A DNA stretch of 64,000 nt, taken from positions 3,306,501 to 3,370,500 of the forward strand of contig NZ_PEFF01000001.1 of the NCBI RefSeq assembly GCF_002754375.1. The letters run 5' to 3'. This DNA comes from Variovorax sp. 54 (lineage in GTDB: Bacteria; Pseudomonadota; Gammaproteobacteria; Burkholderiales; Burkholderiaceae_C). A model generated the notes under the pieces. That model was not told the DNA's origin. It did not search any database and worked only from the letters and a program-made list of their open reading frames with translations. The position numbers were made by a program, and so were the translations under genes. Shown here one piece after another: positions 1 through 8,550 of the stretch (the first letter of the stretch is position 1; each line of letters starts with the position of its first letter).

Positions 1-40
1 GGGCCAGTAAGCCTTCGCACTCCGCGTACCCCGCACATGC

Positions 41-72
41 AAAAACCGCCACAGGAGACTGTGGCGGTTTTT
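41..72. terminator. Bidirectional intrinsic terminator
   Basis: A perfect 14-bp inverted repeat (arms 41-54 and 59-72) with a GAGA loop. The arms start with A5 and end with T5, so an RNA from either strand ends in a U-run. It separates the leftward gene ending at 102 from whatever lies left of the window. Confidence 0.9.
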
Positions 73-101
73 CTTTGGGGAACTGGGGGAGGGCTGGTTT
101 G

Positions 102-371
102 TCAGGCCACCGCGGTGGCGGCCGACTGGGCGCACACATTGCGCCCGGTGATGGTGAGGCGCAAGCCGCCGCCATGCCATTCGAGCCAGTTGAGATCGAC
201 GTACGCGTCGATGTCGCGATCGTCGATGCGATCGGCCTGGCGGCTTTGCAGCAGCTCGACCGTGGCGGGCAGGGCACGTTTCAGGCGTTCGCGCTTCTCC
301 GCTGCATCGGCCGCCTTTTGGGCGGCCCGGGTGGCCTGTGTTTGCTGCTGCTGCTGCGAAGTCGATGCCAT
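102..371 (-). CDS. Small hypothetical protein, Gln-rich N-terminus
   Basis: An 89-residue protein that I do not recognise. It opens with a Gln/Ala/Lys-rich, probably helical stretch (five consecutive Gln near residue 6, then many Ala, Lys and Glu to about residue 35). A compact C-terminal half follows, with Trp and aromatic residues and a GGGLRLTITG segment that looks like a beta strand. It has no signal peptide or membrane segment. It is transcribed leftwards and is followed by a strong terminator at 41-72, which supports it as a real gene. The ribosome-binding site is weak (GGAACGGA), so the start is less certain than the frame. Confidence 0.6.
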   Translation of the reverse strand: MASTSQQQQQTQATRAAQKAADAAEKRERLKRALPATVELLQSRQADRIDDRDIDAYVDLNWLEWHGGGLRLTITGRNVCAQSAATAVA

Positions 372-484
372 TGCTGATCCGTTCCGGGAGCCAAGGAATT
401 AACCCGAATGTACGCCGCTTGTGTGAAGCTGCGCGCATTCTTTTCAACCCTGGAGCCGGAAGTGTCGATTCCGTTGCGCTTGAG

Positions 485-1429
485 CTAAATCTCGTAGTGA
501 GAAACCTTGACCTCGTCGCCCAACGCCTTCTCGACAATGGCGCGCGTCAACGTCGGCGCGAACGACTCGATGAACGCGTAGACATATTTGCGCAGGTAGG
601 TGCCACGCCGCACCGCGAGCTTGGTGAGGTTGATGCCGAACAGCCGCCCCGCATCGAGCGCGCGCAGCTGCGTGTCGCGCTCGGCCTCGTAGGCCACGCC
701 GGCGACGATGCCCACGCCCAGGCCCAACTGCACATAGGTCTTGATGACGTCGGCGTCCATCGCGGCCAGCACGATGTTGGGCTGCAGGCCGCGCTGCTCG
801 AACGCCTCGTCGATGCGCGAGCGGCCCGTGAAGCCGGTGTCGTAGGTGATCAGCGGATGCTGCGTGAGCGCCTCCAGCGTGAGCGGCGCGTCGAGCAGCG
901 GATGCCCGGGCGGCACGATCACCGAGTGCGTCCAGCGGTAGCAGGGCAGGGCGACCAGTTGCGGGTAGTCGCCCAGCGCCTCGGTGGCGATGCCCACGTC
1001 GGCCTCGCCGTCGAGCAGCATCTGCGCGATCTGCTTGGGCGAGCCCTGGTGCAGGTGCAGTTTCACGTTCGGAAACTGCGCGCGAAATTCCTGCACCGCC
1101 ACCGGCATCGCATAGCGCGCCTGCGAGTGCGTGGCCGCCACCGAGAGCAGGCCGCTTTGCTGCGCCACGAACTCCTGGCCCGCGTGCTTGAGGTTGCTGC
1201 TTTCCATCAGCATGCGCTCGATGATCGGCAGCACGTGGCCGCCGGGCTCTGTGAGGCCCGTGAGCCGCTTGCCGGCGCGCACGAAGAGCTCGATGCCGAG
1301 CTCTTCCTCGAGCTCGCGGATCTGCCGGCTCACGCCGGGCTGCGAGGTGTGAAGGGTGTGGGCGACCTCGGTCAGGTTGAAGCCGCAACGAACGGCCTCG
1401 CGTACCGAGCGCAGTTGTTGAAAGTTCAT
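485..1429 (-). CDS. cysB: LysR-family regulator, CysB type
   Basis: A 314-residue LysR-type transcription factor. Residues 1-60 form the winged helix-turn-helix (MNFQQLRSVREAV start, then SQPGVSRQIRELEEELG), and the rest is the inducer-binding domain. The N-terminal sequence and length match the CysB/Cbl subgroup (E. coli CysB is 324 residues), which controls sulfate and sulfonate assimilation with O- or N-acetylserine as effector. It stands alone, with no sulfur genes beside it. The SsuABC-like transporter at 50.7-54.1 kb is a conceivable but unproven target. Cbl or a CysB paralogue is the main alternative. Confidence 0.85.
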   Translation of the reverse strand: MNFQQLRSVREAVRCGFNLTEVAHTLHTSQPGVSRQIRELEEELGIELFVRAGKRLTGLTEPGGHVLPIIERMLMESSNLKHAGQEFVAQQSGLLSVAATHSQARYAMPVAVQEFRAQFPNVKLHLHQGSPKQIAQMLLDGEADVGIATEALGDYPQLVALPCYRWTHSVIVPPGHPLLDAPLTLEALTQHPLITYDTGFTGRSRIDEAFEQRGLQPNIVLAAMDADVIKTYVQLGLGVGIVAGVAYEAERDTQLRALDAGRLFGINLTKLAVRRGTYLRKYVYAFIESFAPTLTRAIVEKALGDEVKVSHYEI

Positions 1430-1574
1430 CTGGCGCGCAGGAGGTGAAAGGTCCGGACCCCGGACGGGGCCGACCGGCGATTCTCGGCAGAAGTGCTTAT
1501 GCGGGGAACGATGCGTTTGTTGGTTTCACATGAGCAAAACATCTATGAGGCCCTTCTGCGTGGGGAATTTGATA

Positions 1575-1594
1575 TTTCGCACGGCTGTGCTAAA
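1575..1594 (+). promoter_or_regulatory. TetR operator, copy 1 (autoregulatory)
   Basis: The sequence TTTCGCACGGCTGTGCTAAA holds the palindrome GCAC-N4-GTGC. It fills the 16-bp gap between a -35-like TTGATA (1569-1574) and a -10-like TAAAGT (1591-1596), just before the TetR start at 1604. A second copy lies at 2251-2272 before the next unit. A repressor bound here would block its own promoter. Confidence 0.75.
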
Positions 1595-1603
1595 GTCCGC
1601 CAC

Positions 1604-2206
1604 ATGGACGCCAAGACCCAGAAAAGCGAACTCACCCGCGCCGCCATCGTCGGCGCGGCGATGCACCTCGCGCTGGCCGAGGGGCTGGAAGCCATTTCGC
1701 TGCAGGCCGTGGCGAGCCGCCTGGGGCTGTCCAAGAGCGGCGTGTTCTCGCGCGTGGGCTCGCGCGAGGCGCTGCAGAAGGCCGTCATCGAGGAGTACGG
1801 CCGCGGCTTCCTGGCCGAGGTGTTCGTGCCCGCCATGCAGAAGCCCAAGGGCCTGCCCCGCCTGAACGACATCGTCGCGCGCTGGATCGCCCGCACGCGC
1901 GACGTCGAAGCGCAGAACGGTTGCCTCTACGTGGCCGGCGCCTTCGAGTTCGACGACCGCGAAGGCGAACTGCGCGACCTGCTCTTCGACGAGATCACGC
2001 GCTGGCGTGCCGCGCTGCGCCGCACGGTGCTGCAGGCGGTCGAGATGGGCGAGCTCCAGGCCGACACCGACCCGGCCCAGCTCGTGAGCGAGATCAACGG
2101 AATCATGATGAACCAGCTGCACGACGCGCGCTTCCTGCGCGACGGGCATGCGGCCGAGCGCGCGGGCCAGACCTGGCAGCGCCTTCTTTCCAGCTACCGC
2201 GCCTGA
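1604..2206 (+). CDS. TetR/AcrR-family repressor
   Basis: A 200-residue TetR regulator. The N-terminal helix-turn-helix is clear (ALAEGLEAISLQAVASRLG, then LSKSGVFSRVGSREALQ, about residues 15-55), and the C-terminal ligand domain resembles the TetR_C subgroup with a GCLYVAGAFEFDDREG segment. I chose ATG 1604 over upstream starts because the frame upstream crosses the promoter and operator at 1569-1596. The same palindrome recurs before the peptide gene at 2286, so it probably represses itself and the downstream peptide/hydrolase unit. The ligand is unknown. Confidence 0.88.
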   Translation: MDAKTQKSELTRAAIVGAAMHLALAEGLEAISLQAVASRLGLSKSGVFSRVGSREALQKAVIEEYGRGFLAEVFVPAMQKPKGLPRLNDIVARWIARTRDVEAQNGCLYVAGAFEFDDREGELRDLLFDEITRWRAALRRTVLQAVEMGELQADTDPAQLVSEINGIMMNQLHDARFLRDGHAAERAGQTWQRLLSSYRA

Positions 2207-2250
2207 GGCGCACCCGCAGACGACGACCTTTGCCTCTTCGTCTGCCTTAA

Positions 2251-2272
2251 TTTCGCACAACCGTGCGATAAA
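2251..2272 (+). promoter_or_regulatory. TetR operator, copy 2
   Basis: TTTCGCACAACCGTGCGATAAA contains the palindrome CGCAC-N4-GTGCG and matches the operator at 1575-1594 in flanks, arms and spacing. It ends just before the AAGGAG ribosome-binding site of the gene at 2286, so a bound repressor would sit on that promoter. Confidence 0.75.
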
Positions 2273-2285
2273 AAGGAGAAGCACC

Positions 2286-2399
2286 ATGCTGATCATTGCC
2301 CTCTTTCTTGCCGCCTACGCGGCCCTTCTCGGTGTGCGCGGCGTTCGGGACACGCTGCGCAGCCTGCCGCGCAGCAACCAGGACTGGGTCTGGTACTGA
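2286..2399 (+). CDS. 37-residue single-pass membrane peptide
   Basis: A short gene with a good AAGGAG ribosome-binding site 8 bases before ATG. The product begins MLIIALFLAAYAALLGVRG, one hydrophobic segment of about 16 residues. A basic/polar tail with two Arg pairs and a terminal DWVWY follows. It is not a typical cleavable signal. It lies between the TetR operator (2251-2272) and an alpha/beta hydrolase starting 24 bases downstream, so it is probably the first gene of a TetR-controlled two-gene unit. The function is unknown. Confidence 0.6.
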   Translation: MLIIALFLAAYAALLGVRGVRDTLRSLPRSNQDWVWY

Positions 2400-2422
2400 G
2401 CCTCTGAAAGAAAGCCTTCCTC

Positions 2423-3346
2423 ATGACGACCACCACCAGCACCACCGCCCCCGTGGGCTACTACAGCGCCAGCCCGCTGATGCGCGCGATGCGCTTCGGC
2501 CTCGGCGCCTCGCAGCGCCTGTGGCCCGCGCTCGGCGTGCGCGCGGCGTACCGCGTGTTCGGCACGCCGCTGCCGCCCAAATGGCTGTACCGCGGCCAGC
2601 ACCCCGGCACCGACTGGCGCCGCGAGGCCTGGTCGTTCGAGGACGCGAACCTCGGCATCTACCACCTCGCCGCACAGGACTCGGGCGCTGAGTCGGCGCC
2701 GGTCGTGCTGCTGGTGCACGGCTGGGGCGGCCATGCGGGCCAGATGCTGCCGCTGGCGCAGGCCATCGCTGCGGAAGGCCTGCGGCCCGTGCTGCTCGAG
2801 ATGCCGGCCCATGGCCGCAGCGCGGGCACGGCCAGCAACCTGCCGCAGTTCGCGCGCGCCATCGACTACGTGGCGGCGCGGCTCGGTGCCGACGGGCATG
2901 TGCTGCGCGCGGCCGTTGCGCATTCGCTGGGGGCCAATGCGCTGGCCTACGCGGCAGGGCGCGGGCTGCCGGCGCAGCGGCTGGTGCTGCTCGCACCGCC
3001 AGCGTCGCCGCGCGAGTACACGCGCTACTTCGCGCAGGTGTTCGGCCTCAGCGAGCGCACGCGCGCGGGCATGCAGCGCCTGATCGAAGCGCGCGAGGGC
3101 ATCCTGATGCAGCAGCTCGAGCCCGCCGCCGTGGGCCCGCGCATCGCGCAGCCGACGCTCATCGTGCATGACCGTGACGACCGCGTGAACCGCTTCGCCG
3201 ACGCCGAGGCCTTTCGCGATGCGATTGCCGGCGCGCGGCTCTTTCCCACGCAGGGCTGGGGCCATCGGCGCATCCTGAAAGAGCAGGCCGTGCTCGCGCA
3301 GGTCACGCAGTTTCTGATGTCGCCTGCGGCGGTCACGTGCGCGTGA
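2423..3346 (+). CDS. Alpha/beta-hydrolase
   Basis: A 307-residue alpha/beta-hydrolase, probably an esterase or lipase-like enzyme of unknown substrate. Visible elements are the oxyanion-hole LVHGWGGH (about residues 97-104), the nucleophile elbow VAHSLGANA (Ser 168, with Ala where the first Gly of GxSxG usually sits), an acidic VHDRDDRVNR and a C-terminal GWGHRRIL supplying the catalytic His. There is no signal peptide. It follows the 37-residue peptide gene and shares its operator, so it is likely induced when the TetR ligand is present. Confidence 0.88.
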   Translation: MTTTTSTTAPVGYYSASPLMRAMRFGLGASQRLWPALGVRAAYRVFGTPLPPKWLYRGQHPGTDWRREAWSFEDANLGIYHLAAQDSGAESAPVVLLVHGWGGHAGQMLPLAQAIAAEGLRPVLLEMPAHGRSAGTASNLPQFARAIDYVAARLGADGHVLRAAVAHSLGANALAYAAGRGLPAQRLVLLAPPASPREYTRYFAQVFGLSERTRAGMQRLIEAREGILMQQLEPAAVGPRIAQPTLIVHDRDDRVNRFADAEAFRDAIAGARLFPTQGWGHRRILKEQAVLAQVTQFLMSPAAVTCA

Positions 3347-3412
3347 AACGGCGCCTCTAAACTGGGCGCCTCCCATGGCCTTCGCCATGGACGACACACG
3401 CACCGACCACAC

Positions 3413-6343
3413 ATGGGCAATCGTTCCTGGCTCTATCTCGAACACTCTCTTTCCGGCGCCGACGAAGGCGCTGACACCGAAGAAACTTCGGCCGATGAAA
3501 TCGCCGAAGCCAACAACAACTTCCCCGTGCTCTGGCAGCTCCTGCTGGCCGATGGCGCGGCCGGCGACGCCATCGACCACCAGCGCGTCTTCGGCGACGC
3601 GGGCACCGACAACCTCGCCAGCGACGCGCACGCCGCGCTCGCACGCATCCGGCAGCTGCACGCCTTTGTCGAACGGCACCCGATGCTGCACACGCTGCCG
3701 CAGATCGCGTTGCAGTTCGAAGCCGTGGCACTGCACCTGGCGGAACTGATCGACGACACGCCGGACGACAGCGCGCCGCGCTTCTCCGCCAACCTCGACG
3801 AACTGTCCTGGCTGGACGGAGACACGGAAGGCGAGGGCTTCATCGAACGCAACCGCCGCGAGTGCAATGAACTGTGGGCCGAGGTGCGCCGCTGCATCGA
3901 CAGCGGCAACCACCCGGGCGTGGATGCGGCGCTGGGCATCAAGCGTTTCGCAGACTGGGAGGCCTGGGCCTGGCAGTTCGGCTTCGGCAGCCTGTCGCAT
4001 CCGTACTTCGACGGCTACGAAGAGCCGCGCGACGAGCGCTTTGCCGACTTCGAGCCCGAAGAAGACGAGGACGACGACGAACGCCCCGACTACGACAACC
4101 ACCTGGGCGGCGACCTCTGGCGCTTCGAGGTCGACGGCCGCTGGGGCGTGATGCGCCTGGTGCACGACGACGAGGGCGCCAGCCATCGCACCCCCGTGGT
4201 CGAGCCCGCGTGGGACGACATCCGCTACGCCGGCGCCGACGATCCGCGCCTGCTCTGGATCTCGCAGGGCGAGCAATCAGGCCTGCTGCTCGCCGACGCC
4301 GAAGCGCCGCGCGTGCTGCTCGAACCGCAGCTCGACGAGGTCTGGGCATTCGAGGACGACATCGCCACGGCCCTGGTCGGCGACCACGTCGGCCTGCTGC
4401 GCACCGACGGCAGCTGGCTGCTCCCGCCCTCGGTCGACGAGGTCTGGAGCTTTGTCGAAGGCCGCGTGCGCGCCCGCGTGGGCGAGCGCATCGGGTACGT
4501 CGACCTGCAGGGCCAATGGGTCATCGCGCCCCGGTTCGAAGAAGCCGAAGACTTCACGCCTTTCGGCCTCGCCCCCGCGCGCGCCGACGAGGGCGGCTGG
4601 GGGCTGGTGCGCGCGGACGGCGACTGGGCCGTGCCACCGGATTTCGAAAACATCCAGTGGCGCCACGACTGGGAGGGCTTCGAAGCCACGCGCGACGGCA
4701 AGAGCGGGCTGCTCGATGCGCAAGGCCGTGTCGTGATCGAGCCGGTCTACGAACAGGTCGACCTGCTCGAGGAATACCCGATCGAAAGCCTGACGAGCGA
4801 AGACAACGATCCGTCGAACGAGCGCGGCGCTCCGGCCCGGCCGAAGCGCTTCGCCGTGGAACGCGCCGACGGCCTGTGCGGCCTGATCGACGGGCAGGGC
4901 CGCGTGCTCGTGCCCTTCGACTACGGCCGCTTCGAGACCCTGGAGCCACTGACCGGCGAGGAGCGCGCGCACGCCATGGTCCGGCGCGACCTGGTGCGCG
5001 TGGCGTCCAAGGGCGGGCGCACGGCGAAGAACGCGCCGTGGCTGCGCGGCATCTACGACGTGGCCGCCGGCCGAGAGCTGGTGCCGTGCCGGCACCGCAC
5101 GCTCCAGCCGCTGGCCTGGGGCACGCAGGACATCGGCTGGCTGGTCGCCGATCCGGTGCCGCGCAGCGCGAAGGTCGAGAAGGGGCAACTCGCCGTGGGC
5201 GTGCTGCGCGCCGATGGCGCCGTGCTGCACCCGCAGGCCTATCCGTGGATCAGCGCCGCGGTGTCCGTCGCTGACGGCTGGATGTCCACGGTGGTCCGCT
5301 CGGACCTGTGCAAGCGCTGGAGCGCGGGCGAGCCGGTGAAGGCCGTGCGCAACGACACCGGCCTGTACGTCTGGCTGCACGCCGACGGCCGCGAGCAGGC
5401 GCACACCGAGCACATGGCCGCGCGCCATGCCGCCGGCGACCTGCGGGCCGCCTACGAGCTGGCCTGCCACCTGCGCGACGGCGAAGGTGTCGAGGCCGAC
5501 CCGCGCGAGGCCCTGCGCTGGATGGCGCGCGCCGCCGGTGTGCGCGAACCCGGCGACGCCCCCGCAACCGCGTCACCCGAGGGCCTGCCCGTGGCCATGC
5601 GCGAGCTCTCGGTGATGCTGCGCTGGGACAAGGCGGGCCTCGGCGCCGACGCCCCCCTGGGGCGTGCGTGGCTGCTGCACGCCATCGCCCATGGCGGCGA
5701 GGACGACGCCGCCACGCAGGCCCAGCTCGGCTACATGCTGTGCGAAGGCGAGGGGGGCGAGCGCGACCTGGAAGGCGGCGTGCGGCATTACGAGCGGGCC
5801 GCCGAGAAGAACAACACGATGGCGCTCTACAACCTGGGGCTGGCCCGCAAGCTCGGCGAACCCGGGGAGCCCGGCCTGGCGCGCGCAATCGGCTACTTCC
5901 GCCGCGGCCATGAAGCCGGCGACACCAGCGCCACGATGCAGCTCGGCCGCACGCTGTGCCGGCACGCAGGGGCGCTGGCCGAACAGGACCACGCAGAAGC
6001 GGAAGTGAACGTCATGTATGCCGAGGCCCTCTACGCGATGCAGAAGGTGGCGGAAGACAGCACCCAGCGCCAGCAGGGCTGGGCCTGCTACGAGCTGGGC
6101 TGGATGCGCTTTCAGGGCCAGGGCGCGCCGGAAGACGCGGCAGCCGCCGAGCGCTGGCTGCTCACCGGCGCCGCGCTCGATGACTGCGAAGAGAACCTGG
6201 AGAGCCAGCGTGCCTGCACGGAGGTTCTGGCGCAGACGTTCTACGGTGACCCCGACAGCCCGCTCTTCGACGAGGACAAGGCCCGTGAGTGGACGCAGCG
6301 GCTGGAGGCGCTGCCCGCTGCGGCCCCGGATCAACCGGAGTGA
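3413..6343 (+). CDS. Large WG-repeat and Sel1-repeat protein
   Basis: A 976-residue protein without a signal peptide. Residues 1-200 form a unique helical N-terminus, and a very acidic patch (EPEEDEDDDERPDYD) lies near residue 220. About residues 230-560 hold six or more WG-type beta repeats, each with a pattern like GLLRTDGSWLLPP or GYVDLQGQWVIAP. Residues 670-950 hold Sel1-like TPR repeats (AAYELACHLRDGEGVEADPREALRWM and onward, alanine-rich). Both repeat classes are protein-interaction scaffolds, and no catalytic motif is visible. It converges on minE across a terminator. The role is unknown. Confidence 0.8.
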   Translation: MGNRSWLYLEHSLSGADEGADTEETSADEIAEANNNFPVLWQLLLADGAAGDAIDHQRVFGDAGTDNLASDAHAALARIRQLHAFVERHPMLHTLPQIALQFEAVALHLAELIDDTPDDSAPRFSANLDELSWLDGDTEGEGFIERNRRECNELWAEVRRCIDSGNHPGVDAALGIKRFADWEAWAWQFGFGSLSHPYFDGYEEPRDERFADFEPEEDEDDDERPDYDNHLGGDLWRFEVDGRWGVMRLVHDDEGASHRTPVVEPAWDDIRYAGADDPRLLWISQGEQSGLLLADAEAPRVLLEPQLDEVWAFEDDIATALVGDHVGLLRTDGSWLLPPSVDEVWSFVEGRVRARVGERIGYVDLQGQWVIAPRFEEAEDFTPFGLAPARADEGGWGLVRADGDWAVPPDFENIQWRHDWEGFEATRDGKSGLLDAQGRVVIEPVYEQVDLLEEYPIESLTSEDNDPSNERGAPARPKRFAVERADGLCGLIDGQGRVLVPFDYGRFETLEPLTGEERAHAMVRRDLVRVASKGGRTAKNAPWLRGIYDVAAGRELVPCRHRTLQPLAWGTQDIGWLVADPVPRSAKVEKGQLAVGVLRADGAVLHPQAYPWISAAVSVADGWMSTVVRSDLCKRWSAGEPVKAVRNDTGLYVWLHADGREQAHTEHMAARHAAGDLRAAYELACHLRDGEGVEADPREALRWMARAAGVREPGDAPATASPEGLPVAMRELSVMLRWDKAGLGADAPLGRAWLLHAIAHGGEDDAATQAQLGYMLCEGEGGERDLEGGVRHYERAAEKNNTMALYNLGLARKLGEPGEPGLARAIGYFRRGHEAGDTSATMQLGRTLCRHAGALAEQDHAEAEVNVMYAEALYAMQKVAEDSTQRQQGWACYELGWMRFQGQGAPEDAAAAERWLLTGAALDDCEENLESQRACTEVLAQTFYGDPDSPLFDEDKAREWTQRLEALPAAAPDQPE

Positions 6344-6353
6344 GCAAGCAGGT

Positions 6354-6375
6354 CCGCCCTGGGCTCCCAGGGCGG
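6354..6375. terminator. Bidirectional terminator-like hairpin
   Basis: A perfect 10-bp GC-rich inverted repeat (6354-6363 and 6366-6375, CCGCCCTGGG with its complement) between the stop codons of the convergent WG-repeat gene and minE. There is no long T-run, so it may act as a weak or shared terminator. Confidence 0.65.
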
Positions 6376-6391
6376 TTGCGAGTTCTGGCGC

Positions 6392-6664
6392 TCAGCGCGC
6401 CGGAATCGGATCGGGCAGTTCGATCTTGATGTCCAGCACTTCAAGGTTGTCCTGGGTTTCCAGGTGCACCTTGATGTCGTCGGCGTTGATCGACACGTAC
6501 TTGGAAATCACCGCCACCAGCTCGCGCTGGAGCTCGGGCAGGTAATCGGGGCGCTTCTTGCCGCTGAGGCTGGAGCGCTCGTGAGCGAGGATGATCTGCA
6601 GGCGCTCCTTGGCGACGCTCGCAGTCTTCTTCTTCTCACCAAGCAGGAACGAAAGAAACGACAT
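6392..6664 (-). CDS. minE: Cell division topological specificity factor MinE
   Basis: A 90-residue protein, the usual MinE length. It has the amphipathic membrane-targeting N-terminus ([10 protein letters not shown]), the MinD-activating helix ([14 protein letters not shown]) and the C-terminal dimerisation domain that gives topological specificity. It stimulates MinD ATPase and drives pole-to-pole oscillation, which keeps the MinC inhibitor away from midcell. It lies 2 bases downstream of minD in a minC-minD-minE operon. Confidence 0.97.
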   Translation of the reverse strand: MSFLSFLLGEKKKTASVAKERLQIILAHERSSLSGKKRPDYLPELQRELVAVISKYVSINADDIKVHLETQDNLEVLDIKIELPDPIPAR

Positions 6665-6666
6665 GC

Positions 6667-7482
6667 CTACTTGCTCCCGAAGATCCGTTTGAAGAAGCCG
6701 GGCTTCTCGGCGTCGACAAAGCGCATCGGCTTGTCTTCGCCAAGGAAGCGCGCGACCACGTCGCTGTACGCCTGGGCCACGTCGGTGTCCTTGTCGTGGA
6801 TGGCAGGCACGCCCTGGTTGGAGGCGTGCAGCACGCTTTCCGACTCCGGGATCACGCCGATCAGCTTGATGCGCAGGATGTCCTGGATGTCTTCCAGCGA
6901 GAGCATCTGGCCGCCGGCCACCCGGTTCGGGTTGTAGCGCGTGATCAGCAGGTGTTCCTTGATGGGCTCGCCGCCGTCCTTGGCGCGCTTGGTCTTGCTG
7001 CTGAGCATGCCCAGGATGCGGTCCGAGTCGCGCACCGAAGAGACTTCGGGGTTGGTGACGATCAGCGCCTCGTCGGCGAAGTGCATCGCCATCATGGCGC
7101 CGGTCTCGATGCCCGCGGGCGAGTCGCAGATGATGTAGTCGAACTCCATGGCCGACAGGTCGTTCAGGATTTTCTCGACGCCTTCCTGCGACAGGGCTTC
7201 CTTGTCGCGCGTTTGCGAGGCGGCCAGCACGAACAGGTTGTCGCACTGCTTGTCCTTGATGAGCGCCTGGCTCAGGTTGGCCTCGCCCTGGATCACGTTG
7301 ATCAGGTCGTACACCACACGGCGTTCGCAGCCCATGATCAGGTCGAGGTTGCGCAGGCCCACGTCGAAGTCGATCACGGCCGTCTTCTTGCCGGCGAGCG
7401 CAAGGCCCGACGCGAAGCTGGCGCTCGTGGTCGTCTTGCCGACGCCGCCCTTGCCCGAGGTCACCACCACAATTTTGGCCAT
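6667..7482 (-). CDS. minD: Septum site-determining ATPase MinD
   Basis: A 271-residue deviant-Walker ATPase. [10 protein letters not shown] sits near the start, with [10 protein letters not shown], the CDSPAGIE switch region and a C-terminal amphipathic membrane-targeting helix ([10 protein letters not shown] end). With ATP it dimerises on the inner membrane and recruits MinC, and MinE releases it. The start at 7482 (MAKIVVV) is preferred because AAGGA lies 6-7 bases before it. An in-frame ATG at 7488 would abut that site, and further upstream starts add an unrelated leader. Confidence 0.97.
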   Translation of the reverse strand: MAKIVVVTSGKGGVGKTTTSASFASGLALAGKKTAVIDFDVGLRNLDLIMGCERRVVYDLINVIQGEANLSQALIKDKQCDNLFVLAASQTRDKEALSQEGVEKILNDLSAMEFDYIICDSPAGIETGAMMAMHFADEALIVTNPEVSSVRDSDRILGMLSSKTKRAKDGGEPIKEHLLITRYNPNRVAGGQMLSLEDIQDILRIKLIGVIPESESVLHASNQGVPAIHDKDTDVAQAYSDVVARFLGEDKPMRFVDAEKPGFFKRIFGSK

Positions 7483-7550
7483 CGCCATTCCTTCTTGTTT
7501 CGATTCAGTTGTCGATTGATGCTCAGCGCTGCCGCGTTCCTGGTTTTTCA

Positions 7551-8327
7551 TCAGGGAATCGCGTCGATCGCTATTTTTTTGCCGTCCAGGCGCACCTGGG
7601 CGGGCTTGCCCAGCACGGGCTCGGGCAGCGGCACTTCGTTCGTGCGATAGATGCCGGCAATGGCCACCAGCTGCGCTTCCATGCAGGTCGAGAAGATCCG
7701 CGCCTCGGTGTTCCCGCGCGCGCCCGCAATGGCCTTGCCGCGCAGCGGCGCGTACACATGCACGTTGCCGTCGGCGATGACTTCGGCGCCGAAGCTCACG
7801 ATGGCCGTCACCACCACGTCGCCGCCACGCGCATAGATCTGCTGGCCCGAGCGCAGCGGCTTGTCGATCAGCAGCGTGCCGTTGGCCGGCACCGGCAGCT
7901 CGCGCACGATCTGCGGGGCCTCCGAAGCCGCAGGCGCCTCGGCGGGCGGGGCCGGCGGGCGGGGCGCGGGCGCCGAGGGCATGGCGGCCACCGACAGGCC
8001 GGCTTCACGCGCCGCGGCATGCTGCTCGGGGCTGCCGCCGCGCACGGCGATCGGCTGGGTCTGGTGGCGCGCCAGCAGGCTGCGCAGGGCGGCAAAGTCG
8101 ATCTCGGGGGCAGGAGTGTCGGCCTCGGCCGCCAGTTCCTGCAGCATCGAGAGGTCGATCACCACCGGCTCCTGCTCGAAGAAGTCGGGCGAATCCGCCA
8201 ACTGGGCGTCGAGCGCCTCGGCCAGCACGTCGAGGTCGGCTGTCTTGAGGATCACTGCGATCAGCGGCAGTGTGGCGCTCTTGAATTCGAAAACCGCCTT
8301 GGTACGAGCGGCGGAAACATCGGCCAT
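7551..8327 (-). CDS. minC: Septum site-determining protein MinC
   Basis: A 258-residue FtsZ inhibitor. The N-terminal MinC domain (about residues 5-105, with FEFKSATLPLIAVILKTADL) blocks FtsZ polymerisation. An Ala/Pro-rich linker spans about residues 115-150. The C-terminal beta-helix (GQQIYARGGDVVVTAIVSFG, then VHVYAPLRGKAIAGARGN) binds MinD. It is the first gene of the min operon, about 70 bases upstream of the minD start. Confidence 0.96.
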   Translation of the reverse strand: MADVSAARTKAVFEFKSATLPLIAVILKTADLDVLAEALDAQLADSPDFFEQEPVVIDLSMLQELAAEADTPAPEIDFAALRSLLARHQTQPIAVRGGSPEQHAAAREAGLSVAAMPSAPAPRPPAPPAEAPAASEAPQIVRELPVPANGTLLIDKPLRSGQQIYARGGDVVVTAIVSFGAEVIADGNVHVYAPLRGKAIAGARGNTEARIFSTCMEAQLVAIAGIYRTNEVPLPEPVLGKPAQVRLDGKKIAIDAIP

Positions 8328-8457
8328 TGGAAAACGTGTGTGAACGTCGGTGCGAAAAGCGTTGGAGTCTAACGGGCGCCGGCCAAAGCCCGATGGCTGG
8401 TGTCGTGTTCACTGACCCTGCACAACACTTATTGCACGAGGTTTCATCTTGCTGCAC

Positions 8458-8550
8458 TTCCAGGGATACCGCGGAACCGGCTTTGCCGGGCCGCTGGTAT
8501 CGCCCCCTGCAAGGGGGTTGGAGGCCACACGAAGTGGGCAAGCCTGGGGG
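8458..8550 (-). repeat. Post-uraA dispersed repeat with two hairpins
   Basis: It begins right after the uraA stop codon. Read on the minus strand, it carries one hairpin with arms CCCCCT and AGGGGG around TGC and a second with arms around GCAAAGC (CCGG...CCGG type). From memory, near-identical 3'-flanking segments recur in Comamonadaceae genomes, so this is probably a dispersed REP-like element that may also end transcription. Only one copy is visible here. The family assignment is recollection. Confidence 0.45.

Noticed and set aside
3373..3391. CCATGGCCTTCGCCATGG palindrome before the WG-repeat gene as an operator
   Set aside because: It is a GC-rich near-palindrome of kinds seen by chance in such DNA, it has no second copy and it lies close to the start without promoter boxes.
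2315..4276. A 653-codon frame on the minus strand opposite the hydrolase and WG-repeat genes
   Set aside because: The plus-strand genes carry clear hydrolase and repeat motifs. The minus frame is Arg/Ala/Val-rich without a domain and is a GC shadow.
7483..7551. Longer MinD with an N-terminal extension
   Set aside because: The extension has no similarity to MinD and the ribosome-binding site fits ATG 7482, giving the normal length of 271 residues.
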